64,000 bases of DNA from Heterobilharzia americana (GCA_944470555.2 OX104130.1:56577491-56641490), one strand, 5' to 3'; positions 43,181-56,509 are shown, numbered from the stretch's first letter. Notes: generated by a model not told the origin, from the sequence alone. A program made the numbers and translations.

Positions 43181-45469
43181 AATTGTATAATAACTTATCG
43201 ATATAATGATCATTAACATAGATGAACGCACCGTGGCAGATTCTTTGCGCTTCTAAAGCAATACATCCCCAGGTTCATCGAAAATTCCAGCTGTTTGGAA
43301 TAGACGGTGTCACAACCCCCGTATTTAAATGTTTTACGTTTCTTGTTCCTACCGGATTGATCTCAATTACAAGATAACAACCATGAAGTTTCGCGCTTCG
43401 CCTTATTGCCCGGTGGGTAATCGTCCAATTTCGTTAACTATCAAATCTGACCCAGGGACTGAGACTGAAAGACAAAGATATGGGTGTTCTGCTGCATTTT
43501 TTGCATACTGTAGACAGCTGCAATGGGAAAATGGTGCCAGCCGGCTTTCGAGTGGTGAAGCGTCTCAGTAAGTCCATGGTTTTATGTCAAAGCGGAAAGT
43601 GAGCGAGATCCCAACCAAATATACTCCCTATCGACAGCAAGGAGAGTTTGTGGCGGGACCGTCATGCTGTCTCTAGTCGTTTTTTATGGGATAAGACCGG
43701 CAGTTAACCCGCAAAGACGTTTAAATGAACAAATAAATATTTTACTCCAAAATTAAGAATTTAACACGGGAGAAGCCACTTTATGGGCATCATCAAGTAA
43801 CTAATGATGGAGAAGTCTTTATTAGTTGAGCTGTCCTGAATGAAGGCAGGGCTTCAACGTTTGTCACGACATCAAGTGTCTGCAGGGTATCAAAAGAGCA
43901 GGAAACTATCACTTTGCGGTACACATAAGTGGCTTATGAGTTTCGGTCGTTTTCACTCACCATTCTTTTTCACAATAAAGTGGCACCAAATCGCACAATA
44001 TTCAACGTTTGCGCTACGTGTGACCGAGATGTTCAACCTGGCAGAATAGTTCTGAGTTTCATCAGATGGACGTTTATTTTAACATTAATCCACATGTTTG
44101 TGGTGTCACTGAACAATGAAAACTGACTCCCTCGATTTCAGGCACCACTGAGTGTCGACGTAGCCACCTAATCCACATGAATGTCTAAGTCCACACATTT
44201 CCCATGTCGTGGTGTAACCTTACACGGTAGTACAGGTGTACGTCATTAGAATTAGTTGTTACGGTGAAAGAAGTAAACATCTGAAGGAGGGTTGTCCAAC
44301 GTCATTGGAGTTTTGTGCACAGAATTCACGCTGAAGCATGCAGTAGTATCAAGGAGGTATGTTGACTGCTAATTGCCTTCTATCAGGTGGAGTCAAATGG
44401 GAGTTGAGTAGTTGAGTTTTCGCATATGGTCGCATCCGGTATGTTGGTAACTGCGTGAGCCTACTGTGGGACGTTCCAGAAAGTTGGAGATCAGTGGACG
44501 AAAATCAGCTGATAATTTCCTTCGGTAATTTTCGGTATCGCCTACGAAGTGATATGCTCAGTAAGTTGAAGTTTTTGGTCAGAATTACGTTCAAGACTTT
44601 CTCCTCCAGCTTAAGCTGGGGAGAGGGGAAAAAGGAAAGCACGAGCAGAAAGCAGAGGGTGATGCACCGTACAAGGCAAATTGGGAAGATAGAAGTTCCC
44701 GTCTTCTTAGAGTCACTGGAGCTATATGCTGAATGTGTTTTGATTTATTCTTGTAATGTATTCAAAAACATTGACCACTCATTTTGTTAGACTTCATTCA
44801 GTTTGCTTGCACAACCATATTTAACCACCTGTTTCGATTAGTGTTGCAATTGTATTTGGACTCTGCATAGGAACTGCAGTAGCGTTAAATTGAAGGTTTG
44901 CAACCAAGTTTTGTACATATATATTTTGTTGTAAAGAACGATTTTCGCAGGGTTCACTTGCTGTTTGAATATACACTCGATTTTTAGCAACCAATTGTTT
45001 TGGATTTGGTCGATTCTCGCTTTGGGTTTTGGGAACACCGAAAATTCGTATCTTCGTTACGTGCTACTCAGTGGATCTGAAGTAACACTATACGCATATA
45101 AAATAACTCTTTTCATTTACTTACGAAAAGTTCGTACAAGTTTTTGGACATACCGTGTTTATTTGTGGACGTACGGGGAAACTGACTTTACATCGAGGTG
45201 ACATATACTTTTCTAATGTGCACTTTACTGACTACACAACATAAGCTGGTGGAATAGCAGTCAAACTCCCCGTGCAATAATGTTGGGGTACATTGGTAAA
45301 AAGAACTTAAGATTGGTAATAGCCTTGATTTACGGGTTCAGGGGTCCCAGTATGTTTTCACCAGCCCGGAACATATATATAGCTACCAAACGAGTGGCAG
45401 ACTCATCATCTGTTAGGAGTTTATCAAGTGAGGAGCAAAAGACGGATAATGAACCGTTTACACGTATTC
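43181..45469. other. No gene recognised; plus frame of 111 codons at 44455-44790
   Basis: The frame at 44455-44790 (MSLLWDVPESWRSVDENQLI and onward) has no family match that I know and no splice context. Surrounding sequence is unassigned. Confidence 0.3.
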
Positions 45470-47610
45470 CCTCAGAAGGTCCATCCCAGATGTGCAAAAG
45501 TTAATGGGGAAGAAATTGCCCGCAGGTTGGTCTTACAACACTCAGTTTTAGCTGATAGTTTGTGATGACGTATATTGCAAGTGGATATCACAACTGCTCC
45601 AATTTCTGGGCCGTATGAGTGCCTCTGCTTACGAAGTAGTTTGCAATAAAATGTGAGATTCATTCTTAGTCGCCTCCTCCAGAGAGGTTCCAGTCCTAGC
45701 ATGTTGCACCTGGAGATGTAGTCAAGGCAGCAGTCAACTCCCAGTGCCCTAATGTGAAATGCGTTGTATTCCTTTAACTTTTTGAACTGGGCGGATGCCT
45801 AATTTGTAGAGCAGGACCCTTGATTCAGTACTATAAATTTTGCGAATAATGCATCCCAGGAGTTTGGGCGACTTAGTTTCCCTACACACTGCCTGTTCAA
45901 AGGAGTTCAAGTCACTGGAGTGTCCGAGTCCTTGGTCTGAGACAGAACTAAGTTTTGGTGGTGGTTGTCCAGATACCTCACATACCAAGTCAAGGTTTCT
46001 GTTGCCAGTGTGCATGCGCCTGCATTTGCTAGAGTTTCAGCACACCAAGAAGAAATGTTTCCTGGTACATGTCAAATAGCAGTCTCGGTGTCGCCTAGCT
46101 CAGGGCTACAACAACAGTGAACGACTTTCAGACCGTTGGCATATAGAAAGGCGTCACCTGTGGCAAGGCAGTTGCAAACACTGTTGATGTAGACAATAAA
46201 CAACAGAGGCCTGAGAACGCTACCTTGCACAGCTCCACTTGTGACGTATCTTGGAGCAGATAGAACTGAAATGACTTTCGCTATTTGGGTGCGATCACCA
46301 AGGAACTGTTTTAACCAGCCTAGCAAAGGGTTGCTTAAACTTAATACACTTAACTTCTCAAATGGCATATCATGCGGAGCCATGTCAAATGCCTTCGATG
46401 TATCAAAACACAGAACAAGGACTGTTTTGCGCACCTCACGACTACTGGTAATGAGGCTGAAGAAGTCCAAATGACACGCAGTGCATGATCTGTTTTTCAG
46501 AAAGGCGCTCTGAGACTTTGTTATGATATCTTCTGCAAGTGGGTGTTCAAACATACTGTCTTTCCTATCTTTTCCCGCAATCACTGATGGGACTGAGGTT
46601 ATATTGATAGGTCTGACGTTGCAGACGCTAGCCTTGTCCCCTGATTTGTGGTGTGAGGTCACAAAGCTGGTTTTCTCTTCAGTCGGATAGTTCGATTTTC
46701 CATTGGAAGAGTGAACAACTCAACCAGAATCTAGGGAAGGGCATGTCACTGTTCCTCAGGGCTATTGAATCGAGGCCGTCTATCACCATTCCTTTTGTAA
46801 ATCTTGCGTTTTTGGTGGTTTCAGCTATGTTTTTGCAAGTAAATTCTACAGTGGCGAGGGGGCTGCTGGAGAGCGACATGCTACTGATGGGGGTACGCGT
46901 TTGACAATTAAAATTCCCAAACCAGCCACCGAATAGTTTACAAATCATGACTAGGCTGCCGTAGGTTACCTCCTTATGAAGGAGGTACCGTATACATTTC
47001 GTTGTTTGAAGGCGTTTCTCTAGAAGTGACGTTAGACCGTATACCTGGAAGGTGGTTCCATAGGCTTGTTTCTAGTACTTCGGACGTTTGTGCACGTAGG
47101 CTTTTAACTGACTCCAGGGTATCATGGATCGCGTACAGCAAGAAGTAACCCTTGGTGGAGTGGTGCAGATTCGACAGTTGCTTGAGCCCTCTGCAGTATG
47201 CACGTGGAATGAGCTCTGAGTGGCGGTGTAGGTTCACTGTTTTCACAGTATTCGGACACAACCTAACATTCATGCAAAAAGGGATTCCGCCGTTTCCATT
47301 GAGTCAGTGCTAAAGTAGTCGCCCCATAGAGAGGACCTTAGAAGTTCTGCGAGTAGTTTCCAGCCTGTGCTTTTATAGCGGCGATATGCAATAACTCGTA
47401 CGGCTCGCTTAGTGATGGGATAGGTGGACGACAGAATACCATTCTATGATTGCCATTGAAAAATTCGCCACTAACATAGATAGCATTGAAACGTTGCTTC
47501 CGGCCATATAGGTCTGTCACGTCAAGTATCTCGTTGAAAGGCTGTGGACCACAAACAGCTATTCGGTTGATTTCGGGAAGATTGAAGTCATCGGCAAACA
47601 ACTTAAAATT
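45470..47610 (-). mobile_element. CR1-like retrotransposon D, endonuclease end to C-terminus
   Basis: Minus strand. The end of the endonuclease is at 47601-47338 (FADDFNLPEINRIAVC, the GDFN motif mutated to DDFN). An EN-RT linker follows at 47273-46679. RT at 46662-46072 has VRPINITSVPSVIAGK, FLKNRSCTACHLDFFSL, VLCFDTSKAFDMAP, SGAVQGSVLRPLLFIVYI and a dead YANG box in place of FADD. Post-RT is at 46015-45749 (ESRVLLYKLGIRPVQK) and 45702-45472. The main domains stay in order, but the loss of both second-box aspartates shows it is inactive. Confidence 0.87.
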
Positions 47611-49790
47611 CGTGCCATATTAGGAAGCATGAGCAAATGATTTAGCACCTGTGAATTCGGGAACAAATTATTATTATTTTTAAAATTATAATTACTGCAG
47701 GGCCACTGGATTGACTGGGAGTTGCTGGGAGACTGACGCAGTAGTATTTGAAAAAATTAACGATGAAGTAACCTGGTTCCAAGAAAATTCCAGGGCTGCT
47801 GGGATCCGTCCACAGCAAGAAGAGAGAAGACGATGACCGAGGAACCAAGGAACAAAAATTCAGATGCATTTGTGGATGTACTTGGAACGTGTCAGTTCGT
47901 GTGCATAGCCCGAAGTTTCTTGCGCGTGTTTCTGAGAATGTGTTTGGGCTATTCTTAGCATTTTCGTATGTTGTTCACGAAGGGCATACTTCAGGCCACC
48001 CGTTTTAGCAATGGTCACAAGCAGTTGATTCAGTTATACCATTAAGTTATATAAGCGGTGCAAACTATTGTGTTCCTATATGTGGGGTTTATCAGGGAGA
48101 AAGAATTCACCTGCCGACCTAGGAACGGAATCTCATACGTTAACGAGACATACAGTGCTGAGAGTTATGCAGCGTATTTGTGATTCGCCCGACTGGTTCG
48201 GGAGTTTGCCAGCCGATATGAATCTTTCAAGTGAACGATTGAACTGGATAATTAAACTAGAAGCTAAGATGTCGATGAGGAGATGGTTCTCTGTCCCAGA
48301 GTACACAATGGAGAAAAAATTATCACGGAGGGTGTTCTATAAACTTCCGTTTTGACGCTCATGACTTGAATGCACAGACTTTAGGAACCTTCTGGCGTGA
48401 AACAGAAAACCATGAGCTCACTACACAACAAGATTCGACCCGATCTTAACATTGGGCAGATTCGAATAAGTAGTATTCACCTCCAATAAATGCATGGTTT
48501 TCCATCTTCGGTTGGATGCTTGTGACACCTGACTCAACAACAAGGAGTTGAAGGGATCTATCATCTCAAAATAACTACATCGAACGTTATTTCCCAACCA
48601 ACCTCGCATTTACAGTCTTGTGGGGGGTCTTTCGACAGCTATATCACAGGTGTTTCCGCCATATCCTTAGCAGTTTCATAGAGCTAAACCTAGAAGTTAA
48701 AAACGTTGTTTTCCTCTTAACTTCTGAAAGCCGAGATCCATTGATCACCCACCAGGATGACCTGCACTAAATAAATCCGGGCTTTGGAGAAGACCTGTAG
48801 CATTTGATTTAAATTCCTTGGCATATACATTCTTTAGAGGTGACACTCCTGTGATGCTCAAGAGATTAAGGGCTTCAGAGCTCCCGTACCCTCCAAGTTG
48901 AGCTCGATCATGAGTCTCAGAATTAAGGACTGGAACATAATAGGATGGACATCGGGTATGACCGCTATTCGAAGAGAAATTTTAGGATTACGAACGCCCT
49001 CGCCGTGGAGTTCGCTTGAACCCTATCATCGGGGTCCTTCAGGCTCAAACTTGTCTTCCCTTTAAGGTCACGGGGGGATCTTGCACACCACGTCGGTCGT
49101 CCAGTAGTTATGACGCAAGGTCTGTTTTACTGAACTCCAAAAACCAATGCGATTTATCCTCGCTTACTTCCTGGCCCCGTGGAACGGCTCCTGGTTTTTG
49201 GTGATTTTTGTTGCAGTAAATAAATATGTAAACCCAGCCAGTCGTCTGCTATGGCTCTAGCGAACCCGACGGGTAGTTGGTTTTTGGTAAAGTTTCGCAA
49301 AGGTTTGTGATTTGTCCTTGGAATATGGTGCGGATAAGTTTCTCAATTGTCGTGTCGCTAAATTGCTGTTCAAATTGGTCGAAAGGGGAATGTAAAGAGA
49401 ATGAAAAGATAACTACGGGAAGAAATCAGAGGAAGTGAATGAAAGTGAACATAAAGGACAAACCTTGGCAAACTCATCGAAGACCGGCAGGAAAACAGTA
49501 GTAAGCGGACACTTAATTGATGAAGTGAGACTATGCGCAGTTGCGGGGAGGGAAGGGAGACGTTTATTTTATAGCAGAATAGAAATGGCAGAGATATTGG
49601 TGGTGGCCTGATAATTGTGGGGGTAAGGCACTGGATTGGGAAGTATGGAGTTCGGGGTGAGCTCATGATAACTGCGGCATAAGAAGAGGAATGGTTTTTT
49701 TGGGGGGGGGGCGGTGTTGAAATAATGCGGAATTACTTGGTTGTTTCGACTTATTCTGTATCCCACCAGATGAACACAAGCCATGTATTA
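47611..49790. other. No gene recognised
   Basis: Short unmotivated frames on both strands, such as plus 48068-48355 and minus 49666-49370. A G-run at about 49692-49711 lies in a purine-rich context. Confidence 0.35.
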
Positions 49791-49799
49791 TCGCGTAGC

Positions 49800-51070
49800 C
49801 GTTCGAGCTGTTCAGATATTGCCTGTACTAATGGCATGCATTTGTATGATTCATCATTCGAAACATAGCACTGTTATTATTAGGCCTTTCTTGATGGCAT
49901 CGACAGATGGGGTGGCAACAAATTCGGCAGGCAACGCATTTCTATGAACGCAGTTTGAAAGAGAGAAAAAGCGTCAACTTGCACTAGCTTTCGGCTTTTG
50001 ATAGATGGTTCTCTCTTAGTTTCCTCGACGGTTGCCATAATGACCGATCAGTTAAAGCCTCCTTTTCTATTGGCCTGAACTACTGAGCATATGACAAGGT
50101 ATCATCACGCCACTAAGCAACCTGTGGTCCCCAAAAGAATCAAATCTTTGCCACATCCCTAAAAGGCCCCCCATGATCCACGTCTGGACCTTCTCCAGGA
50201 GGTCTACATCTCTTTTCAAGGATGGTGGTGCACTGACGTTGCAAACCTCCAAGTGAGGTAGCAAGTGGATCTGCCGAGGCTTCAGGAGGAGTTCCAGAGT
50301 CAGTAAACCCAGTCGCCTAAGCATGAGGTGCAGCATTCCTTCGCTTGGGTAATTGAAACGAGTGTCCAGCTTGCCAGCCAGTCCCAGTCCGAGGTCGTTC
50401 TCCCGAGTTCTGTGCGAAACGTAAGATGGTAAAGATGAATGTGTATTTCGAGTAATGGACTATACGAACACACCACTTTTACAGGCAATATCTGAATGTT
50501 TTTTCTCGGCGAAGCCGCGAAAATTCAGAAAGAATAAAATCATCTTGCCCTACAAAGTCTTCTGGAGAAAGCAATTGGGTCGAGAGTGCGAATGTGCATT
50601 GTTTTAAACTCATTCAGGTTAAGCCTGTCATTATTCACCCATTCTGCAAACATCCTGAGGTCACTTCGTAGTACTCTTGGTTCCCTTTTAGATGCCACAG
50701 CTCTTCATAGTCCATAATCGCTCCTCGCGATGCACCAGATAATGATGCTTTCCGGGTTGGGCAAACCCTACTGATTTTTGTGCAGATCTTCCTATCGTCC
50801 ATATAGTCCTTGGTCCGGGATAACATCCAACCCAACATTGCTACTTTACACGTGAGAATGGTACATGGCATCGTGTTGAAGATTTCGGCAAATTCCAGGA
50901 AAATCAAATGGATGAAAACCTTGAGATCCAAGGGAACCGTCCAGTTGCCACAAAAGCCACAAGGTCCGGGGTGCAACATTTACTGTTTCAGAAGACATGT
51001 TGACACCACTTGATGCCCCATTTTTTAAGTATTCCCTGGAGTTTCTGTTCACCACGTTCCTAACATTTTC
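49800..51070 (-). mobile_element. CR1-like retrotransposon E, decayed RT to C-terminus
   Basis: Minus strand. 51055-50635 covers the RT region around motif 3 (LIFLEFAEIFNTMPCTILTC, with the usual FDFAKAFD-type aspartate changed). 50488-50067 covers the post-RT part (VDLLEKVQTWIMGGLLGM), and about 50000-49890 the C-terminal block RFFSLSNCVHRNALPAEFVA. Frames shift repeatedly. Confidence 0.75.
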
Positions 51071-51109
51071 CAGATTCGCTACTTGAGGACAGAAGGCCGT
51101 TAGGCTTCA

Positions 51110-51970
51110 TTTATACTTTCCAAGTAGGTCTCTTTTGATAGAGTCAGCCGATGAAGCGGACGCCTCCGCTCCTTGCAGTCAGCTTCAGTAATTGATTGCT
51201 TGATGCGAAAAGTAGTGCTCTGTGGATACTAAGTTCGTCCCTTGCCTTCATATTATCTTGCTGTGTCTTTCGAAGTGTCCCAGCCTAGTTAGTAAGAAAA
51301 GTGAAGATAGATCGAGTCCAAGACCGTTACTTAGATTCCTGTATGGAGTGGTTAGATCTCCCTACTGTCCACGACGCGATAAAGATGAGAGGCTTAGCTC
51401 CTTAGGTCAGTCACCTTAGGTCAGGTCAGCAATCACAGGGATCATGTAGATGACTGTCCTGTGAACTGTTTCCGGAAGGTCTGAGTCACTTTTCAGACAT
51501 GGATTTGACGCCTGCATGCTGTTTTCCCATTTGGACCTGACTAAGGGTAGGCACAGGGTGATGAACATATCACCAGTTCTTTTTGTAAACTCCCCGTATC
51601 ATGCCTACAGTGTCTTAAAACTCCGAGCTCCGATCAGTCCACAGTGTGACATGGTCTTCAAGTCATCACTCACTGTGGCTCCTAGGTCGTTGTAGGTCAG
51701 TTGTAAGATTAGAGGAGTCCCAGCAGTAAACTGTGTATTTCAGTCTGTGTGCTGCACATGTGAGCTCACAAATTTACCCACGTCGGTAGGCAGATATTTC
51801 AATGACCAGGTAAATAAGCTGTCTACCTCTGTCTGAAGGGGGCGTCCATCCTCGTCATCCCTGTGTTCTCGCCAGATTTTCGTATTATCAGAGCAGAGAA
51901 GCAAGAGCGGTTTCGTGATATCGGGCAAAAATACTGGAAGATGTGATGTTAGTTGATAACATTTCGGGTC
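51110..51970 (-). mobile_element. CR1-like retrotransposon F, RT box to C-terminus
   Basis: Minus strand. 51928-51740 starts MPDITKPLLLLCSDNTKIWR, where a live element has LFADDTKIWR; the box is CSDN here. Then come a post-RT segment (about 51540-51390, SLSSLSRRGQ and DLTTPYRNLSNGLG) and the C-terminal EHYFSHQAINY (about 51230-51190). It abuts copy E almost directly, in the same orientation. Confidence 0.8.
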
Positions 51971-52857
51971 CTGTCCATCTTCTTCCTTTACTAACCGGAG
52001 TGTATAACGCCCTAGTGTCTTGCAGAATGATGTTTCCCGGTAGAATGGATAATATAACCTAAAAGCAGACTTTCAAAGCCTCAGTAACTTGAAGTTTTCT
52101 GAAATTTCTTTTAAGTTGTATGATGCAGTAACGAGTAACGCACAGATTCGACTCACTTCAGTGCAAAGAAGTCAGTTCTCAGGTGTTATCGTGCTCACCA
52201 TATGTTGTAGTGTTGTTTGTAAGAATACAAGCATTTTCTGTATTCCATATGAATACTTCACCTATCTGCACAATCTTTACAATTCTGCCTGTCACTGAAT
52301 CATATTTCAAACCCTTTTTTCATGTGCAAACTTTTGTCTGCACTTAAATGGAATTCCATTTCTTACGCGGAAATCGATTACAATTATTCAGGATGAATGA
52401 TGCCCACAGATCAGACTGAGTTATTTGAGATCAAAATTACATCTGAAATGATTTATCCCCGCAGTTTTAGCCTTGGAATATATGCATAAGTGACACATAA
52501 AATACACATTTCCAGACACGTGTTTGTACAATGGTATAACACCTGGGGATAACGTTTAGTCCCATCAACCAAAACTTTCTCGCGCCCAACTTTTATTGCT
52601 ACCATAAAAAAGATGGCAATGTGATGGAAGCTACGACTGAATTATATTGTTGTTTTCTCATTTTCGTTAATTTGTGTCAGTACACCTATCAACAGAGTCA
52701 AAATATTTGTCATACTAAATACGGCAGTGTTGATTCACTGATTGTAGAAGATGTCAGGTCAAATGTTAGGCCTGAAGCGAAGTTTTCCCTTCCTCTGGTT
52801 CAATGTTTCTAGTCCCTATGTTTGGCTCTACGTCTGGTCCTAAGTTTTATTAGTTAG
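51971..52857. other. No confirmed gene; weak exon candidate at 52681-52757
   Basis: At 52681 a strong acceptor (TTTCGTTAATTTGTGTCAG) is followed by YTYQQSQNICHTKYGS and a donor-like TCAG|GTCAAA at 52757, phase 0 to 2. That phase does not fit the next candidate exon in its better frame, so I do not join it. Confidence 0.3.
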
Positions 52858-53014
52858 CGCATTGTGTGGACCGACATCTTCCAAGCTGACATTAAATCCG
52901 AACCTATTGACCCAACGTTTGGATTCATGTACAATACTTCTGATCATTTATCCCATTTATCACCCAATAATGAGCCCGACTTTTCCCTGTTTAGCTGGGC
53001 GAAAATGCCAACAG
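52858..53014 (+). CDS. Unidentified plus-strand gene, candidate exon 1
   Basis: 157 nt from an acceptor TTTATTAGTTAG to donor ACAG|GTACAT, phase 0 to 1. It encodes RIVWTDIFQADIKSEPID, then an acidic/Ser-rich run ending SLFSWAKMPT. IKSEP fits the psi-K-x-E sumoylation consensus, often seen in nuclear regulators. The acceptor is poor in pyrimidines. A second frame is also open here, but it leads to a stop in the next exon, so this frame is preferred. Confidence 0.45.
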
Positions 53015-53627
53015 GTACATACGTGAAGTATGTGATTCGAGAACACATATGAGTGCAAAAGACATGAACTAAGTGCAGAATCATGCCTTTCGGTTTTGAT
53101 GCCCTTACGAGATTATAATGTTGCGCATACCACAATTCTTTTTCTGTTTTTCCTCACCTTTAAAATGAGTCATTTTGCCAGATGTTCACAAGTACTTATC
53201 ATTTTTGATGGAGCTTTTACCAGTTGATTATCTAAATGTGCTAAGTCATGTGAATTAATTTGGGACGGTACATTATCGGTGTGCTCATAGCAGTTTCTTT
53301 GGTCAGTTTTCCAGAAACAGATGGGGAACTACTTATTCATTGCTACACTAAGTTAAAGGAATCTTGCCATGGGTTAGGTATATATCCTAGCGTTTAACCA
53401 TCAGTCTTTAAATAAATAGGTTCACCAAAAGTAAGAACTCGGTTCTGTAAAACATCTCGTACTAAACTTTCCCCAAAGTGAACATTACTCAAACCTGTGC
53501 GGTTATGCACCTCAGTACCTGTTTCTATCTTGGAGCAGCACACAAAGTTTTCAGCAAGAGTTCAACAATCCAAACGTAGCCTTGGCATGGTTTTGTGACA
53601 AATGTTTGGCTTTTTACTCCCTTTCAG

Positions 53628-53677
53628 ACCATCATTATATACTGCGTAGAAGCGCTTTAACTATTTGTACTCAAATG
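53628..53677 (+). CDS. Unidentified plus-strand gene, candidate exon 2
   Basis: 50 nt between a strong acceptor (TTTACTCCCTTTCAG) and donor CAAATG|GTACGT. The carried G plus AC makes Asp: D-HHYILRRSALTICTQM, leaving in phase 0. The phase fit with 52858-53014 supports both. Confidence 0.5.
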
Positions 53678-55457
53678 GTACGTAAATCAGATAATACCAA
53701 AAGCAATACTCCAGTGACTTATTCTCCTTCCCGCAAATGGCTAGTGATAAACTATTTTGGGTATACCGCACAGCAAAACAGGTAAAGTGTATTGATGTTG
53801 GACTTGCAAATTCGCTTTTCTAGGACATTCTACAAAATGACCATTCGTTGGCAGACCAATAGGTGCTCGAATTCCAGTTACTGATGTCTAAGGCGAGCAT
53901 GAAAGCCAGTCTAGGAAATTTGTTTTCTCAAATTCCCCTTATTCTTGGTGTCATTTTTTACCTGGAGTTCTCATCAGTAGTGGTCATGGAAAGTAGCAAA
54001 TAATGAAGTAACAGTACTGACGTATCCTGAATCACAACCAATGACTGGAACACGTAAGTCACAATAAATGGGTGTTCAAAGGCGAGAAGAAAATCTAGAA
54101 TATTGGTAAATTGTCAAATCTACAAGACTAAAGTCACAGAATGTAATAATGAAGCGCTGAAACAGATACACTAACATAAGATAGTGGAAAAAAAGAGTCG
54201 AAAGGGTGGATCAGCAACTCACTTGTTTACCCCAAGTAGACCGATATGAAAGGTTGCAGGTTTGAACACAAACGATGTTTGCTTTGACTGGTTCGTGAAC
54301 GAAAGCTGTTCTTTAGCATAATAATAGGCACTTCGTGATCTCATAACATTCAGAAGAGGCTTTCACTGAAAGGACAGCTTTAGTGATATATTTGACCAAT
54401 CATTAGTAGCTAGAATAATAGGAACTTTAATCGCTAGCTGGAGAGCCTCAGTCATTAAGTGAAGACAGCAGACAGATGCACTTTCGGTTACATATATTCA
54501 GTAAACATTTGAGTGCTTATGACATATGGTACTTAGCCACATGAGTATTTGTAAGCTTTTTACGTCGATCAACAGTATTCGCTAGCCAAATATGGTTGAG
54601 CATTTAGGATCTTAGAATGAACTTTAAATTAGTCAGATGTATTATGGTAATGTAAGGCCAGTTTGTACCATCTTTTATTTTAATGGTAGGGAGTACTAGC
54701 CACATACACTGAACAATCCACTTATCTTGAGGTTAAAACGGTCCTAGTAGGTTACAGTTAAAGAAATTTGTTAAGCGTAGGAACCATCGAGAGGTTGAAA
54801 TCAAATATCAAGCGATAAGAATTCATTAATGCAGTTGACATTTTGTTTGTTGTCAAATCCTTCATCTGTTGTCAATTTTCTCACCACATACTGCCAATGT
54901 GAATACTTTAAAAAATCTTTACTCCCTTCTTTCCCTTCTCTTAAGTTTTTTCTTACGCACTTTTCACCTAGCTGTCAGTAATAGTCTACTGTGAATAGAC
55001 TCGGGGGCTAAAAATCGTGCTAAAAATCTAGATACCGACATACTTCTTATGATGACTTTTAAATACCACAGGCTGTTAGCTGCTCATTATGATTTAAAAT
55101 AGCTCACACTTAAGAACGGAATAGTATTAACACTATAGTTTCATATGCCCAGTTTCGTTGGAAACCAGAGACAACAGAAGTTCATTACGGACCTGATTTT
55201 CTATTTTTACTATTGATACTATTATTATTTTTTCGTTATTTCCAGATACTTCTGAAAATACATAAAGACGCTATTCCCAGTTCGCTGTAAATATGAAGTC
55301 AAATACTTAAAATAATCACTGGAATTCATTAGAAGAAGCTGCTTGTAGTGGTTTTGAGAACAACTTAACATATTTCTTTATTGTAAATTTTTGGTCCTCT
55401 AAAGTGATGACTTGCTTGTTGGGACAGCTGCTAGTGACTGAATGAATAAACACAAAG

Positions 55458-55604
55458 ATGAGTTTTGAGTACAACAGCCGTGGCAGCACACTTCAGTTTC
55501 TACCAAATCTGTGTTTTGATGCCTCGGTATATGATAAATTTTCGTCCCTGTCATTCGCGTTATCAGGAAACAGATTTTGGGATCTATATAAGTCTTCAGA
55601 TAAC
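55458..55604 (+). CDS. Unidentified plus-strand gene, candidate exon 3
   Basis: The open stretch MSFEYNSRGSTLQFLPNLCF to SGNRFWDLYKSSDN ends at donor GATAAC|GTATGT in phase 0. The start is uncertain: acceptors before ATGAGT, TACAAC or TTTCTA would all be in frame. The longer frame in another register (plus 55465-55851) also crosses this region, and I cannot decide by eye which is coding further right. Confidence 0.4.
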
Positions 55605-55709
55605 GTATGTCTCAAATTTTATGCTGATGGTTAATAACTTCCAAAAGGTTTGTATCAAGCATGGAAAGATCAACAAAAATCAAGAAAGAACTAGAATTGT
55701 GTTCCCTAG

Positions 55710-55754
55710 AAAGTCAGCTTCTGGACGGTTAAAACTTCCCTCAAATGTAACTTG
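55710..55754 (+). CDS. Unidentified plus-strand gene, possible micro-exon
   Basis: 45 nt, acceptor GTGTTCCCTAG and donor AACTTG|GTATGT, phase 0 both sides, KVSFWTVKTSLKCNL. A competing reading of about 55665-55730 in another frame (STKIKKELELCSLESQLLDG) is equally protein-like. Only one can be right. Confidence 0.25.
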
Positions 55755-56116
55755 GTATGTTGTTTTGGTCAAATGTTCATGTAGCACATTACTGGCTTTA
55801 AATGCTTATCACTTTTTAGTTGTCAAAATTCCAACTTTACGTGTGGGATGAAGTGTGGACGTACAAAAGCAACGTAAAAGGTGGAGAACACTAAAATGTT
55901 GCACAGAACGAATAATTAGTACATAGTGGTTAGCTTGATATTGGGGTTAGTTGTTATGGCTTTTATGGCCAGCAGCCGGAAATTCTATGGTTTATCTAGA
56001 TGAGAAGGGAATGTTGGCATAATTCATAATGTTGTTTAATTGTAGAGTTTATCTGAAACAGGTTCCTGAGAAAAATAAAGTGTTTTTGAAATCTTACGGA
56101 CAATGTTATCGGGTAG

Positions 56117-56279
56117 AAAAGCACAATCACAAACCAACAAGGAATTGAGTTTTTTACGGAATATCTGGTCCTGCTCTTATGGAATGATGTGGTACTTCAT
56201 CACATACTATCAGGCAATAAATATGCCCGTCATTCAAAGCAACATAAGTCGTTATATCGTGAAGGAACAGCATTCATCG
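56117..56279 (+). CDS. Unidentified plus-strand gene, candidate exon
   Basis: 163 nt, acceptor GTTATCGGGTAG and donor CATCG|GTGTAT, phase 0 to 1. It encodes KSTITNQQGIEFFTEYLVLL, then LWNDVVLHHILSGNKYARHS and KQHKSLYREGTAFI. This is an amphipathic helix-rich pattern typical of a folded domain. I do not recognise the family. The phase agrees exactly with the next exon. Confidence 0.55.
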
Positions 56280-56471
56280 GTGTATAAATGATTTCTTTAG
56301 AGACAAGGTGTTCAAAGATATAAGAAGAAATAGATTTCCTTTGTGGCGACTTCTCGAGATGCTATGAATTGAAAGGATTCTAAACACCAGCTTAATTTGT
56401 ATAAGGTTTCTTCTGAAACTATTACAGCGGTTTGAAAGTAGTATTATTGATCACTTAGTTTTTTTTGACAG

Positions 56472-56509
56472 TCGATATCACTTCAAGGGATACGGACTAT
56501 ATGTTCAAG
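56472..56509 (+). CDS. Unidentified plus-strand gene, candidate exon
   Basis: 38 nt between a strong acceptor (AGTTTTTTTTGACAG) and a strong donor (TTCAAG|GTAAGG). The carried G completes Val: V-DITSRDTDYMFK, leaving in phase 0. The small size and good splice sites on both sides make this one of the better exons of this gene. Confidence 0.6.

Noticed and set aside
44455..44790. Plus-strand frame of 111 codons as a possible gene
   Set aside because: No recognisable domain, splice sites or promoter; sits in unassigned repeat-rich DNA.
52681..52757. Exon with strong acceptor in front of the unnamed plus-strand gene
   Set aside because: It leaves in phase 2, which fits only the frame of the next exon that runs into a stop; not joined.
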